DNA from: Planctomyces sp. SH-PL62
Lineage (GTDB): Bacteria > Planctomycetota > Planctomycetia > Isosphaerales > Isosphaeraceae
Direction of reading: 5' to 3'
DNA: 64,000 nucleotides
Assembly: GCF_001610895.1 (NCBI RefSeq)
Contig: NZ_CP011273.1
Coordinates: 3,348,001 to 3,412,000 of the forward strand
The notes beneath the pieces are model-generated. The model was not told where the DNA came from. It saw only the letters and a program-made list of their open reading frames with translations, and did no database searches. Position 1 is the first letter of the stretch; each line of letters begins with the position of its first letter. The translations under genes were made by a program, and so were the position numbers. Shown here piece by piece: positions 49,457 to 59,500 of the stretch.

Positions 49457-49600
49457 CTAGATCCTGGGCCCAGGCGACGTGGATGCGGAGGGCCGATCTC
49501 CGGCCGCCGTCGGGCCGGGGCAGTCGCTTGTCACGCCGAGTCTACCCGGGGGCTGCTCGCTCGAATTCTCCCGGTGCCGACCGGGTGGCGAGCCACCCGC

Positions 49601-49807
49601 TCAGTCCCCCGCATCCAACGGCTTGTACATCGGCTCGGACTTGCCGAAGAAGCCGCTGACGTTGACCGCGATCGGGTACGCGGCAGAGCACTCGGTGCAA
49701 ACCCACGCGAAGTCGTAGGTCGTGCCATTGGCGGCGTGCTCCACCACGACTTCCTTATGTCGTTCCATGCGGCCGGTGCACAGGGGGCAGGTCGGCTTCT
49801 TCTTCAT
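49601..49807 (-). CDS. small zinc-ribbon protein
   Basis: 68 residues from ATG 49807. Two CxxC knuckles, PTCPLCTGRMERHKE and FAWVCTECSAAYPIA, are spaced about 30 residues apart and form a likely zinc ribbon. The tail is GFFGKSEPMYKPLDAGD. No partner gene. Function unknown; such stand-alone ribbons often bind nucleic acid or protein. Confidence 0.65.
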   Translation of the reverse strand: MKKKPTCPLCTGRMERHKEVVVEHAANGTTYDFAWVCTECSAAYPIAVNVSGFFGKSEPMYKPLDAGD

Positions 49808-50024
49808 GCTGGGCTCCGCTCAAGCAGCTCGATACTGGAGAATTCCCCGGCGTCATCATCAGAGGCGCTGCAACGTGCGACAAGATGCGGCCGGGTGAGT
49901 TCGGCGGGCTCGACTGCCACCTCAATCGGGATGAGATCCGCCACGTTTCGACGTGGCGGCGGCTGCACGAGCAAGGATTGGAACAACATCAACCAGGGGG
50001 CCTAATCGGGGGTCGCCCCGCGTC

Positions 50025-50609
50025 TCAGCCCGGCGCCTTCTTCCAGGTGAACTGGGGCACCCGCTCGCCCCGGGCCGAGTACGCGGCCAGCGAGTCCAAC
50101 CGTTTACGACGCGTCTCGACCTTCTTGGCGCCGGCGACCCACCAGTTGACCGCCTTGCGGTAGGACGCGGGCTGCTTCTCGTAAAACTCCCACGCCGCCG
50201 GCTTCTCCCGCAGAAGGCCCAGGAACGGCTCGGGCATCTCGACGTCCCCCTGCTCGTGGGAGTAGATGCCCGATCGGTCCTCGTTCCGAGCTTCGAACGC
50301 GGCCAGGCCGGTCGGCTGCATGCGGCCGAGTTCGGTCAGGGCCTGGACCCGAGCGATGTTCACGGCGCTCCACACGCTGCGCTTCTTGCGCGGCGTAAAC
50401 CGGATCGTGTAGCTCTCGGCGTCGACGCCCTTCCGGACGCCGTCGATCCATCCGTAGCAGAGGGCCTCATCCACCGATTCCGGCCAGGTGATGCTAGACC
50501 GGCGCGTGCCCTTTTTGTAGAAGCCGACCAGGAGTTGGTCCGCCGTGGCGTGGTTCTCGCCGAGCCAGGCCCGGAAGTCCCCGGGTGTTTCGAAGAAGAT
50601 AGGGTCCAT
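50025..50609 (-). CDS. YdeI/OmpD-associated family protein
   Basis: 194 residues from ATG 50609, starting MDPIFFETPGDFRAWLGENH. Family signature: LLVGFYKKGTRRSSITWPES, VDEALCYGWIDGVRKGVDAE, IRFTPRKKRSVWSAVNIARV. The C-terminal part (PASYRKAVNWWVAGAKKVET with RRKRL) is the usual cap. Annotated relatives are called bacteriocin-protection or YdeI-like, but the biochemical role is not settled. It starts five bases after the alkylation-repair gene, so they form an operon. Confidence 0.8.
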   Translation of the reverse strand: MDPIFFETPGDFRAWLGENHATADQLLVGFYKKGTRRSSITWPESVDEALCYGWIDGVRKGVDAESYTIRFTPRKKRSVWSAVNIARVQALTELGRMQPTGLAAFEARNEDRSGIYSHEQGDVEMPEPFLGLLREKPAAWEFYEKQPASYRKAVNWWVAGAKKVETRRKRLDSLAAYSARGERVPQFTWKKAPG

Positions 50610-50614
50610 GCGCC

Positions 50615-51280
50615 TCAGCCCTGCCGCTCGACCATCGCGGCCACCCAGACCGGCACGTAGGGAGGCGTGCAGCCCTTGGACACCGGCCAGTCGCGGTACA
50701 GGCCGATCCTCTCTCCGACGGCTACGGCTCGTTCGCGATACTCGGGGTGGTGGATGCCGATCGCGGCGAGCGTGTTGTTCATCGTCCACTGCACCTCCGG
50801 CGCAGCCTTCGGCATCTCTCTCTCGATGCGATCGAGGAGTGCGGGCAGGTCGAGGCCGCCGCCGCCTTTGTTCACGCGGCTGGCGGTGAAGTGCCAGCCC
50901 GCGCGGGCGGACCAGCGGTCCTTCGCCTTCATCCACTTCTGACGCAGCGATTCCTTCTCGGGGTGTTCTGCGACGACGTACGAGTTCAGCCAGTCGGCCA
51001 CCTGCGAGCAGGTCGCGGACCGAGTCAACTCGTCGAGCTGGTCGGCCGAGAGCGACCTGGGCTTGATGATGAGCGTGGCGAGGAGTTGGGCCTCGACGTT
51101 GCCGGTCTCCCAGAGCCTGAGCGCGAGCTCATGGTCCGTCTTGATCTTCTTGGCGATCGCCCGCAGGTCGCCGAGCTTCACGCCGAACTGGTCGTCGGGC
51201 GCGCCGGCCTTCCTGTTGTGCTTACGCCGGGCGTCGTCGCCGAGGGACTCGAACTGGGCGAGGATTTCGTCGACGGTCAT
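50615..51280 (-). CDS. DNA alkylation repair protein (AlkD-like HEAT repeat)
   Basis: 221 residues, all-helical, of the DNA_alkylation family (PF08713). Recognisable from KHNRKAGAPDDQFGVKLGDL, LRLWETGNVEAQLLATLIIK, CSQVADWLNSYVVAEHPEKE and RAGWHFTASRVNKGGGGLDL. Family members excise or bind N3/N7-alkylpurines through HEAT-like repeats. Whether this branch is catalytic is not known. ATG start at 51280. First gene of a two-gene unit with the YdeI-like gene. Confidence 0.8.
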   Translation of the reverse strand: MTVDEILAQFESLGDDARRKHNRKAGAPDDQFGVKLGDLRAIAKKIKTDHELALRLWETGNVEAQLLATLIIKPRSLSADQLDELTRSATCSQVADWLNSYVVAEHPEKESLRQKWMKAKDRWSARAGWHFTASRVNKGGGGLDLPALLDRIEREMPKAAPEVQWTMNNTLAAIGIHHPEYRERAVAVGERIGLYRDWPVSKGCTPPYVPVWVAAMVERQG

Positions 51281-51515
51281 TCGGGGCGTTCCTTCCTTGA
51301 TCGCGATCGGCCTGGGCGGATTCTAAGCGATTCCGAAAGGACGGGCGATGCATCCTGCTCCGGCGGGCATCGGCTTCCTCCGGCCTCGCGTCTCCCTGAC
51401 CGTCTCAGTCGTAAGAGGTCGCACTTTGGCAAGCGAATTGCTTACACAATGAAATCCATGCTCGGTCGGCCCTTTTGTTGATCGACGCGTCATCCCGAAA
51501 TCCGAGAGGACCATC

Positions 51516-52028
51516 ATGGCCACCACCAACGATCCCGAGAAAAGCGCCGATCTGCCCCCTCGCGGCGACCGCAACGCCGATCCCATTACCGACCAGCCCG
51601 GCTCCCACCCCTTCGAGACGGGCATCGGGGCCGCGGTCGGCGGCCTCGCCTCCGGCGCGGCGGTCGGCTCCGTCGCGGGTCCTGTAGGCACGGCGGTCGG
51701 CGCCGCCCTGGGGGCCGTCGCGGGCGGCCTGGCCGGCAAGGGCGTGGGCGAGCTTATCGATCCGACGACCGAAGACAACTGGCTGCGAGACAACTTCTCG
51801 TCGCGCCCCTACGTCCGCGAGGGCGACACCTTCGAGTCCTACACGCCCGCGTACCGCTACGGCGCCACGGCCGAGTCGCAGTACGGCGAGGGCCGCTTCG
51901 ACGAGATCGAGGAAGACCTGAAGAGCGGCTGGGAGGGCGAGGTGGAGTGGGATCGCGCCCGCGACGCGGCCCGCGACGCCTACGACCGAAGCGCCGCCAT
52001 CCGCCGCGAGCGTGGCGCGTACATATGA
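51516..52028 (+). CDS. glycine-zipper protein
   Basis: 170 residues, ATG 51516 with AGAGGACC upstream. Residues about 35-80 form a glycine zipper (GIGAAVGGLASGAAVGSVAG, GTAVGAALGAVAGGLAGKGV), a membrane-associating motif. The flanks are hydrophilic: N-terminal PPRGDRNADPITDQPGSHPF, C-terminal acidic with Tyr/Arg repeats (DAARDAYDRSAAIRRERGAY). Similar proteins in planctomycetes and proteobacteria are hypothetical and often stress-induced. No signal peptide. Confidence 0.7.
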   Translation: MATTNDPEKSADLPPRGDRNADPITDQPGSHPFETGIGAAVGGLASGAAVGSVAGPVGTAVGAALGAVAGGLAGKGVGELIDPTTEDNWLRDNFSSRPYVREGDTFESYTPAYRYGATAESQYGEGRFDEIEEDLKSGWEGEVEWDRARDAARDAYDRSAAIRRERGAYI

Positions 52029-52223
52029 TTCATCCGCTTTCGACTGGACGCGACCGGGCGTGAGAACGCCCGCTTCACATAGATTGCCGCTCTACCGGGT
52101 TCGTCCGGCGGGGCGGCTCTTTTCCGTTGATGGGCTGCAGCTGGAACTGCTTGCGCTGCTCCATGGACATGGCTACACTCGACGGAGAGCCGACGAACCG
52201 CCCCTAGTCCCCGCCGACCACGC

Positions 52224-52472
52224 TCAGGGGAAATCCAGCGAAGCGGCGCAAGGAGTGGTCGCGAACAAAACGCGCATCCCCCATCCGTCCTGGTGCGTCA
52301 CCCAGAGCGCGGGATTGGGCATGGAATCCCATATGAGCCGGATCACGCCGATGGCGGCCGTCAGGACGACGCCGTCAAGGATCGTGATCATTCGCTCGGA
52401 GCCCACGGTCGACACGCCTTCACTCGCTCTCATCCGGTAGCTCAGCCCGGCTCCACGGCGATCATGAGCCAT
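52224..52472 (-). CDS. doubtful small membrane ORF
   Basis: A frame from the ATG at 52470-52472 with one hydrophobic helix (ITILDGVVLTAAIGVIRLIW) and then SMPNPALWVTHQDGWGMRV. No ribosome binding site or family. It overlaps the preceding small frame by 11 bases. Kept only because the composition is not Arg-rich noise. Confidence 0.25.
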   Translation of the reverse strand: MAHDRRGAGLSYRMRASEGVSTVGSERMITILDGVVLTAAIGVIRLIWDSMPNPALWVTHQDGWGMRVLFATTPCAASLDFP

Positions 52473-52647
52473 CGCCGCGACCGATCGGCGGGGGCTCATC
52501 AGCCCGGCGGCGGCCGACTCTCGATAAAGCGGCGAGGGTCTCCTCCATGGAAGAACCCGACAAGGCTTCAGCCCTCGGGCCTTTCAGCGTGAGAGACTTC
52601 TCTTCGACGTGGAGCCGGAGCAGGCTCGCGGCCGGGTCGGATGGCAT
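52462..52647 (-). CDS. small hypothetical protein, doubtful
   Basis: 61 codons from the ATG at 52645-52647 with GGAGAGGAAG upstream: MPSDPAASLLRLHVEEKSLT, LKGPRAEALSGSSMEETLAA, and a Pro/Arg tail. Not recognised. The good ribosome binding site argues for translation. Confidence 0.35.
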   Translation of the reverse strand: MPSDPAASLLRLHVEEKSLTLKGPRAEALSGSSMEETLAALSRVGRRRADEPPPIGRGDGS

Positions 52648-52697
52648 GGCGGCTTCCTCTCCCGGCATCCTACCGACGCCGGGCCGGGCCGGGAGCC

Positions 52698-52997
52698 TCA
52701 GGCCTCGTCCTCGACCAACTCCGCCCAGAGCGTCTCTCCGCCGTTCGACCACACGGCCTCGTCGCCGCCTTCGAGGTCGAAGCGGTGCGTCGCGGCCTCC
52801 TCGCTCCCGACGAATCCGGGCGTAGCCACGGTGCACAGCAAGGCCAGCAGCATCGGGCGGGCGCTACAGCCGGGGCAGAGCGAGCATGTCGATGCGGCCC
52901 GCCGTGACCAGATGCGGGTGATCAGCGATCGCGGCTCGCCGTCGGCACCTACCGCGGTATCGACCATCGTGAGTCTGGGTCTCGGTTCGTGCGGCAT
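52698..52997 (-). CDS. hypothetical protein
   Basis: 99 codons from the ATG at 52995-52997, ending ATHRFDLEGGDEAVWSNGGE then TLWAELVEDEA. Middle part has four Cys/Pro residues (STCSLCPGCSARP). The acidic tail has coding-like composition. No family, no signal peptide. An in-frame ATG at 53036 is also possible. Confidence 0.4.
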   Translation of the reverse strand: MPHEPRPRLTMVDTAVGADGEPRSLITRIWSRRAASTCSLCPGCSARPMLLALLCTVATPGFVGSEEAATHRFDLEGGDEAVWSNGGETLWAELVEDEA

Positions 52998-53351
52998 CGC
53001 AACGGCCTCCGGCACCATCATCAAGCGGAACAACAAGAGCTTACCAAGTGCATCAAATCACGCAACAAGAAATCTGGGTCAGAAGCATGGCTTTCCGCGC
53101 ACGTCGCAGATGTCGTAGGAGCGGGCTTCGTCGGCGTAGATGCCCGCCAGCGGCAGCGTCGCCCCGCTCATCATGGCGAACCGGCCGTGCTTCTCGTTCA
53201 CGGCTTTCTTCAGGATTGTGTGTCTCGGAATCGCGCTGATAGGCAGCGAGTCGCCCAGGGAGTTGATCGGGTGTCACCGGATGGACGCAGTCCTGCACGT
53301 TCGGAACGGGCTGCCGGAATACCGGTTCCTGTACCACTCGGAGAGTCTCCT
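52998..53351. other. intergenic, nothing recognised
   Basis: About 350 bp between two convergently unrelated small genes. Short open frames on both strands have no motif or ribosome binding site. A slightly A/T-richer part near 53030-53080 may hold a promoter. No repeat or RNA gene seen. Confidence 0.4.
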
Positions 53352-53687
53352 ATGCCCATCCGCCGCGACAGGCGGCTGCAGATCGTGCGCTGGGGCGACG
53401 GCGGGCGGCGGAGCTGCACGCCCCCCCGCACCGGCCGGACCTGGAAGAAGAGCGTCGAGTCCGGCCTGTGGCTGAACGCCGGGGCGGTGCCGGTCGAGAT
53501 ACCGGCGATGTTCAGGCTGGAGCGGCGGGGCGTGTGGTACGCTATCGAGGTGGGGATGCGGGGCATCCTCGTGCCCGACGAGCGCGGCCTCGCGGTCTGC
53601 CACATGGTCATCGACGAGGCGACGCACTATTACCGGGTCATGACTCGGGCCGAGCGGATGCCGGTGCTGATCGACCAGGTGATCTGA
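53352..53687 (+). CDS. hypothetical protein
   Basis: 111 residues from ATG 53352: MPIRRDRRLQIVRWGDGGRR at the start, then VPVEIPAMFRLERRGVWYAI and ILVPDERGLAVCHMVIDEAT. Even composition, no signal peptide or membrane helix. I do not recognise the family. It stands alone between small genes of both strands. Confidence 0.5.
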   Translation: MPIRRDRRLQIVRWGDGGRRSCTPPRTGRTWKKSVESGLWLNAGAVPVEIPAMFRLERRGVWYAIEVGMRGILVPDERGLAVCHMVIDEATHYYRVMTRAERMPVLIDQVI

Positions 53688-53716
53688 GCGTCAGGGCCCG
53701 ACGCGAGCGTCGCCGC

Positions 53717-54286
53717 TCAGGACTCCGGCGCTCGAAAGTGTCCTCGGCCCCAGACCTGACGGTTGAAGCCTCCCGATCCTCCCCGGGGTATCGTGATCGT
53801 CTCCCAATCGTCGCCGGCCAGGACGCGGGCGATGAGGATGATCTGGCCGACGTGGTAGCCGCAGTGGGCCAGCGACCGCTGGATCGCCAATGGGACGCTG
53901 TGCGGCTCGCCCCGAATGGTGATGGTTTTGCTGACGTCTTCAGCCGTCAGGGACTCCAGCGAGTCAAACAGCGCATTCCAGCCGGACTCCCAGTAGGCGA
54001 GCAACTCGTCCCGCGAGGCGAACGTATCCACGAACTCGTCGTCCCGGTTGCGCCAGGACTTCTCGCCGTCCGTCGTCAAGAAGTCGGTCCATCGCGACAG
54101 GAGGTTGCCGGCCACGTGCTTCATGATCACGGCGATAGAGTTGGTGTTCGGGTCCAGTGGACGGTGCAGCTTCTCGTCCCTCAGCTGAGAGACGGCCTTC
54201 TCGGCCCAGCCCTTGTTGGCCCGAAAGGCGGACAGCGCGCCCTCGACGAGGATCTGCGCCAGATCATTCGACTCGACGGATCCCAT
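53717..54286 (-). CDS. DinB-like protein (DUF1572 type)
   Basis: 189 residues from the ATG at 54284-54286, chosen for the strong AGGAGGGAGG just upstream. The longer frame to 54388 has no such site. Four-helix DinB fold: NTNSIAVIMKHVAGNLLSRW holds the first metal-binding His, and IQRSLAHCGYHVGQIILIAR the second and third. Family members are metal-dependent, often thiol-linked transferases, but for this branch the reaction is unknown. Confidence 0.78.
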   Translation of the reverse strand: MGSVESNDLAQILVEGALSAFRANKGWAEKAVSQLRDEKLHRPLDPNTNSIAVIMKHVAGNLLSRWTDFLTTDGEKSWRNRDDEFVDTFASRDELLAYWESGWNALFDSLESLTAEDVSKTITIRGEPHSVPLAIQRSLAHCGYHVGQIILIARVLAGDDWETITIPRGGSGGFNRQVWGRGHFRAPES

Positions 54287-54518
54287 GCCCCCTCCCTCCT
54301 GACGTCGCTTGACTACCGGCTTCGCGATCGGACCTGACCGCCTGTGTTCGATTGAGGATTCCTCGCCGCCTCCATATGTTCGCACCATCTGTTTCCGGAT
54401 TCGATCCCGGGCCAGTGGGCGACGCGAGCACGATCAGCAGGGGGACCAACGGCGAGGAAGAAGAAGCGGAAGGGAACCGGAATTGCTTCGCTCTCTGACG
54501 AACACAGGGGAGCAAGCC

Positions 54519-54941
54519 ATGGCGAAGAAGACCGGTGACGTCTCGATCGGCAAGTTCGACATCCTGGCGACGTACACCTACGCCAAGGGCCTGCTCGACG
54601 GCCTGGACGACAAGGAAGCCCGCGAGCGGGGTATGGTCGCGGCCGTCATGGGCGCGAAGGCCAAGCTCGGCAGGCCGGGCGGCACCGCGAAGGACTACCA
54701 CGACGACAAGTCGGCCGCCGAGAAGAAGAAAAAGTCGACCATCACCGCGGCGTCGTTCGACAGGCAGGTGGCCGACAAGATGGGGCCGTACTTCGAGGAA
54801 ACGTTCCTGCCCGCGCTGAAGAAGTTGGCCGTGGCGGGGTTGTCCTACGATGAGGTGAAACGCCTGATCCAAATCCCCCGGTTGTGGGGAGCGAAGATCA
54901 GCGGCGAGACGTTCAAGGAGCGGGCGGCGGCGCCGAGGTGA
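54519..54941 (+). CDS. hypothetical protein
   Basis: 140 residues from ATG 54519 (GGGGAG upstream): MAKKTGDVSIGKFDILATYT, YAKGLLDGLDDKEARERGMV, a Lys-rich middle (AAEKKKKSTITAASFDRQVA) and LKKLAVAGLSYDEVKRLIQI. Soluble, helical, not recognised. Its stop overlaps the GTG start of the NUDIX gene (GTGA), so they are translationally coupled. Confidence 0.6.
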   Translation: MAKKTGDVSIGKFDILATYTYAKGLLDGLDDKEARERGMVAAVMGAKAKLGRPGGTAKDYHDDKSAAEKKKKSTITAASFDRQVADKMGPYFEETFLPALKKLAVAGLSYDEVKRLIQIPRLWGAKISGETFKERAAAPR

Positions 54942-55516
54942 CGAAAGGACGGAACGCATTGGAACGACACAATGGTCCCTGGACGATCCTGGATTCCGAA
55001 GAAGAGTATAAAGACGATTTCATCGAGGTCGTGCGTGATGACGTCCGTCGCCCCGACGGGCAACTTGGCGCTTACGCCACCGTGACGATGAAACCCGGCG
55101 TTGCGGTGCTCGTCGTGGACGAGGACGGCACGGTCGTCCTCACGCGGCAGTTTCGCTACGCCCTCGGACGGGACAGCGTCGAGGTTGTGAGCGGCGGCGT
55201 GGATGAGGGTGAAGAGCCGCTCGCGGCCGCACGTCGCGAAGCCAAAGAAGAGTTGGGAATCCAGGCTGAGCGCTGGGACGATCTGGGACGAATCGATCTG
55301 GACACGTCGATCGTCCGCTCCCCCGTGTCCTTGTTCATGGCCCGAGAACTGAGTTGGACGGAGACGGAGCAGGAAGGAACCGAGGAGATAGAGCCGGTCA
55401 AGGCCTCGTACGCCGAGGCCATCCGAATGATCGAAGACGGTACGATAATGCACGCCCCGACTTGCGTGCTCCTACTGAAGGCGAGAGCATTTGTGGAGTC
55501 TACGTCCGCCCACTGA
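54938..55516 (+). CDS. NUDIX hydrolase, ADP-ribose pyrophosphatase type
   Basis: 192 residues from GTG 54938, overlapping the previous stop. The Nudix box is complete: GGVDEGEEPLAAARREAKEE followed by LGI (about residues 87-109), with catalytic Glu residues and the leading Gly. N-terminal part DDFIEVVRDDVRRPDGQLGA and VTMKPGVAVLVVDEDGTVVL are as in ADP-ribose/sugar-nucleotide pyrophosphatases (NudF-like). The precise substrate is not readable. Confidence 0.85.
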   Translation: MTKGRNALERHNGPWTILDSEEEYKDDFIEVVRDDVRRPDGQLGAYATVTMKPGVAVLVVDEDGTVVLTRQFRYALGRDSVEVVSGGVDEGEEPLAAARREAKEELGIQAERWDDLGRIDLDTSIVRSPVSLFMARELSWTETEQEGTEEIEPVKASYAEAIRMIEDGTIMHAPTCVLLLKARAFVESTSAH

Positions 55517-55582
55517 TCGTGCTTTCCGCCAGGCGGGAGACGAGGATCCGCCCGGCAGGTCTCGAGACGTGAGGGTCCATCG

Positions 55583-55912
55583 CTAGGAGGCCCGGACGCT
55601 CACCATGCAACAGCCCTGCCCCGGCTCCGGGCGCGGCCATTCCTTCTTCTCGGGAAAGTGGCCCGCCTCGAGGTAGGCCTTGATGTGCTCGGCGTCCTCG
55701 GCGGTCACGCCCTTCGCCACGGCGGCCGGTGCTGAGGTGGCCAGCCGCTCGGCCTCCGCGGGGTCCAGTCTCAGGCCGACCGTGGCGGCGTTGCGGAAGC
55801 CCGCGACCTCCGTCCACTTCGTCCGGCTCGGGATGCGGACGGTGAGCAGGGCTGCGACCACCGGACCATGGAACCCCGGCGACACCGATTCGAGGATTAC
55901 GTCGTAAGCCAT
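55583..55912 (-). CDS. hypothetical protein
   Basis: 109 residues from ATG 55912: MAYDVILESVSPGFHGPVVA, TVGLRLDPAEAERLATSAPA and a C-terminal QGCCMVSVRAS with a vicinal Cys pair. Balanced alpha/beta-like composition, no export signal. Not recognised. Confidence 0.5.
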   Translation of the reverse strand: MAYDVILESVSPGFHGPVVAALLTVRIPSRTKWTEVAGFRNAATVGLRLDPAEAERLATSAPAAVAKGVTAEDAEHIKAYLEAGHFPEKKEWPRPEPGQGCCMVSVRAS

Positions 55913-56588
55913 GGCGGCATTCTACCCGCCGGCGAGGAAGACGGCGAGGCGGGGTTGCGACCTGGCCGACCTGCTACAGAATGGGAGCCCCTTCCCATCC
56001 CCTCCATCCGAGTCCATGGATGGCGACGACCTTCGAGGGCTGATCGCCTTGGCGTGGCCGTTCGGCACCGGACCTCACGCGCCTGGTTCGGGGAGGTCTC
56101 GAGACGTTGAAATGAGGCCCTCCCCTTCGGCTGGGGCGGCAAGCGGTCGGAACGGCGACGACGTCAGGGAGAGTGGTGCCGCTTGGGCGGCTCCGGGGCC
56201 TGCACTCGTCAGCCTCTCCGGCGGTCGAGGAATCGAAGTTATGGCTGCGTGCAAGCCAAACAACCCACTCACTGCTTGCGCAAGCCGCGGCAATGGACGG
56301 GCCATCGCTCCGGGCCGGGGCGGACGTATAGGCCGAGTTCGGAAGTCTTCAGGTCTCCGGTCGTGGCGGCCCGCCTCTAAGATTCGGGAATATTCCATCC
56401 GTGATGCGGATGCAGGATTCAGTACGATGAGAGGGGGTGTCGGCTGGGCCTGTTGGGAGATGACTGCGCGAGGAGATCTCAAGGTCGAACGACCATCACG
56501 GATGCCCAGTGGTCCGGCCTCGGGCGATGGACGCGGGTCGTACGAGGGGGCGGACCGGCCGTGCCGAGGGCCGACGCGGGACACGAAA
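55913..56588. other. long leader region before the hybrid kinase gene
   Basis: Nearly 0.7 kb without a convincing gene. The plus-strand kinase frame happens to stay open through it, but the text is Ser/Arg/Gly-rich without motif, and the minus-strand frame 56075-56767 is a shadow. Part of it (56380-56440) is A/T-richer and could contain the kinase promoter. No hairpin terminator or repeat found by eye. Confidence 0.45.
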
Positions 56589-59500
56589 ATGACCGACCAT
56601 CCACATAGTATCGGGGATCTTCGATTCGTCGCGAGCGGGGCGGGCGCCGCCGTGATCCTGATCGGCGGATTGGTGCTGATGGGGTGGACGTTTGACGTCG
56701 CTCTGCTCAAGAGCCTCAGCCCCGATCTCACGGCCATGAACCCAGGCGGGACCGCTCTGGCCTTCATCCTGTCCGGCGTCTCGCTGCGGGCTCAGGCCCC
56801 GGCCGGCGCGACGCACCGACGACGCGCCCTCGGAGTCGCGTGCGCGGCTGGCGTCCTGCTAATCGGCCTGGCTCGCCTGGGGGGCTACCTGGCCGGTTGG
56901 GACGGGGGGCCCGATCAACTGCTCTTCCGCGCGGCCCTGGATCGGGAGGCCTACCGCGTCGGCCTACCCAATCGGATGTCGCCGAACACGGCCTCGGCGT
57001 TCGTGGCCGTTGGGCTGGCGTTGTCCCTGCTCGACGTAAAAACCCGTCGCCGCGATGTCCGCCCCGCCCAACTCCTGGCGCTCGCGGTGGGCATGATCGC
57101 GCTGCTGGCGTTGATCGGCTATGTTTACAGCGCCACCTCTTTGATGGGCGTCAGGCAGTTCATCCCGATGGCGCTGAACACCGCCATCGCGTTCGCGATC
57201 CTGAGCATCGGCATTCTCCACGCCCGTCCGGAGGCTGGGATGATGCGGGTCGTCACAAGCGCCGGCGCCGGCGGGATCATGGCGAGGCGGTTGTTGCCCG
57301 CGGCGATCCTGATCCCCGCGATCGTGGGCTGGACGAGTTGGCACCTCCAGCAGCGCGCGATCTGGGATCAGGTGGCGGGAATGTCCCTGTTCGTGCTGGG
57401 CAACATCGTCCTCTTCACGAGCTTGATCTGGTGGAACGCGGCGTCCCTCGAGCATATGGATCGCGAGCGTGCGCGGGCGGAGCGGCGCCTGAAACTCCAG
57501 TACACGGCGTCGCTCGCCCTGACGGGGTCGCCTCGGCTGGACGACGCCATGTTCGACCTCCTGCGGGCGATCGGCGAGCGCCTGGGCTGGTTGGAGGGGG
57601 GGCTCTGGCGCATCGACCCGCAGGCCGACGTGCTCCGCTGCACCGCCCTCTGGCACTCCCCGTCATTCCAGCCCGAGGAATTCGCGGCGCTCACCCGCCG
57701 CACGGCGTTCGCCCGAGGGGTCGGATTGCCGGGGCGCGTCTGGGCGAGCGGTCGACCGGCCTGGATTCCGGACGTCGTCAAGGACCCGAATTTTCCGAGG
57801 GCGCAGGCGGCCGCCCGCGAGGGGTTGCATGGCGCCTTCGGCTTCCCGGTCATCGTCGGCCGCGACGTCCTGGGCGTCGTCGAGATCTTCAGCGGAGAGA
57901 TCCAGCAGCCCGACGACGAGCTCCTTCAGATTTTGACGGCCATCGGCGGCCAGGTCGGCCTGCTCATCAAGCGCAAGGAGGCGGAAGAGGCCCTGCGGCG
58001 GGGGGAGGAACGATTCCGGTCCCTGATCGAGGCCACGTCGGCGATCGTCTGGCACACCCGGCCGTCCGGACAGGTCGACGCGGAACAGCCGAGCTGGACC
58101 GAGTACACCGGCCAGACGTTCGACCAACTGAAGGGCACGGGCTGGCTCGAGGCCGTCCATCCCGACGACCGAGCGGAGACCGCCCGGGCATGGTCGGCGG
58201 CCATGGGCACCCGCTCGCTCTTTCAGATGGAACACCGGCTGCGACGGCGCGACGGCGTCTATCTTCACATGCTCGTCCGGTCCGTTCCGATCCTCGACGA
58301 ACGGGGCGACGTCCGGGAATGGGTCGGGGTCCACATCGACATCGACGCCGAGAAGCGGGCCGAGGCCGCGCTACGGGAGGCTGAAGAGCGGGCTCGTCTG
58401 CTGCTCGAATCCTCGGGCGAGGGCATCTACGGGATCGACATGCAGGGCCTTTGCACCTTCATGAACCGGGCGGCGGCGGAGATGCTCGGCTACTCGACCG
58501 AGGAGGTGATCGGCCGTAACGCGCACGAGCTCTTCCACCACACCCGGCCCGACGGCTCTCCTTACGCGGTGGAAGACTGCCCGATCTATCGAAGCTTCAG
58601 GGTCGGGAAGGGGTGCCGGGTGGATGACGAGGTCCTGTGGCGACGGGACGGGGTTAATTTCCCAGCCGAGTACGCCTCGTTCCCGATCCGCGGGGTCGAT
58701 GGTGAGATCAAAGGCGCGGTCGTCAACTTCACGGACATCACGGAGCGGAAACGAGTCGAGCGGGAGTTGATGCGGGCGAATCAGGCGGCCCAGGCGGCGA
58801 CCCGGGCGAAGAGCGAGTTCCTGGCCAACATGAGCCACGAGATCCGGACGCCCCTGAACGGCATCGTCGGCATGACGGAGCTGGCCCTCGACACGGAGTT
58901 GTCGGCCGAGCAGCGGGAGTACCTCGAGATGGTGAAACTCTCGGCCGATCACCTGCTGAACGTCATCAACGACATCCTCGACTTCTCCAAGATCGAGGCC
59001 GGCAAGCTCGACCTGGAACTCGTCGAGTTCAACCTTCGCGACACCCTCGACGACACCGTGGCGACGCTCGCGCTGCGTGCCCACAAGAAAGGGCTGGAAC
59101 TCGCCGATTACGTCGCGACCGACGTGCCGGACGCGCTGGTGGGCGACTCCCACCGCCTGCGCCAGGTGATCGTCAACCTGCTTGGCAACGCGATCAAGTT
59201 CACCGAGCAGGGGGAGGTGGTGCTCCGCGTCGAGGTCCAGTCGCAGACCGAGGAGGATGTGCACCTGCGCTTCGCCGTCATCGACACCGGCATCGGGATC
59301 GCGCCCGACCAGCGGCAGAGGCTCTTCCGGGCCTTCGCGCAGGCCGACACCTCGACCACCCGCAAATACGGCGGCACCGGGCTGGGCCTGGCGATCTCAT
59401 CCAGGCTCGTGGAGATGATGGGCGGGACCATCGAGCTGGACAGCGCGGTCGGCCGTGGGAGCACCTTCCATTTCACGGTTTGCTTCGGCCGGGCGCGGGG

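Noticed and set aside
55911-56588. N-terminal extension of the hybrid kinase frame back to 55911
   Set aside because: 226 codons of Ser/Arg/Gly-rich text without motif before the clear membrane-domain start at 56589.
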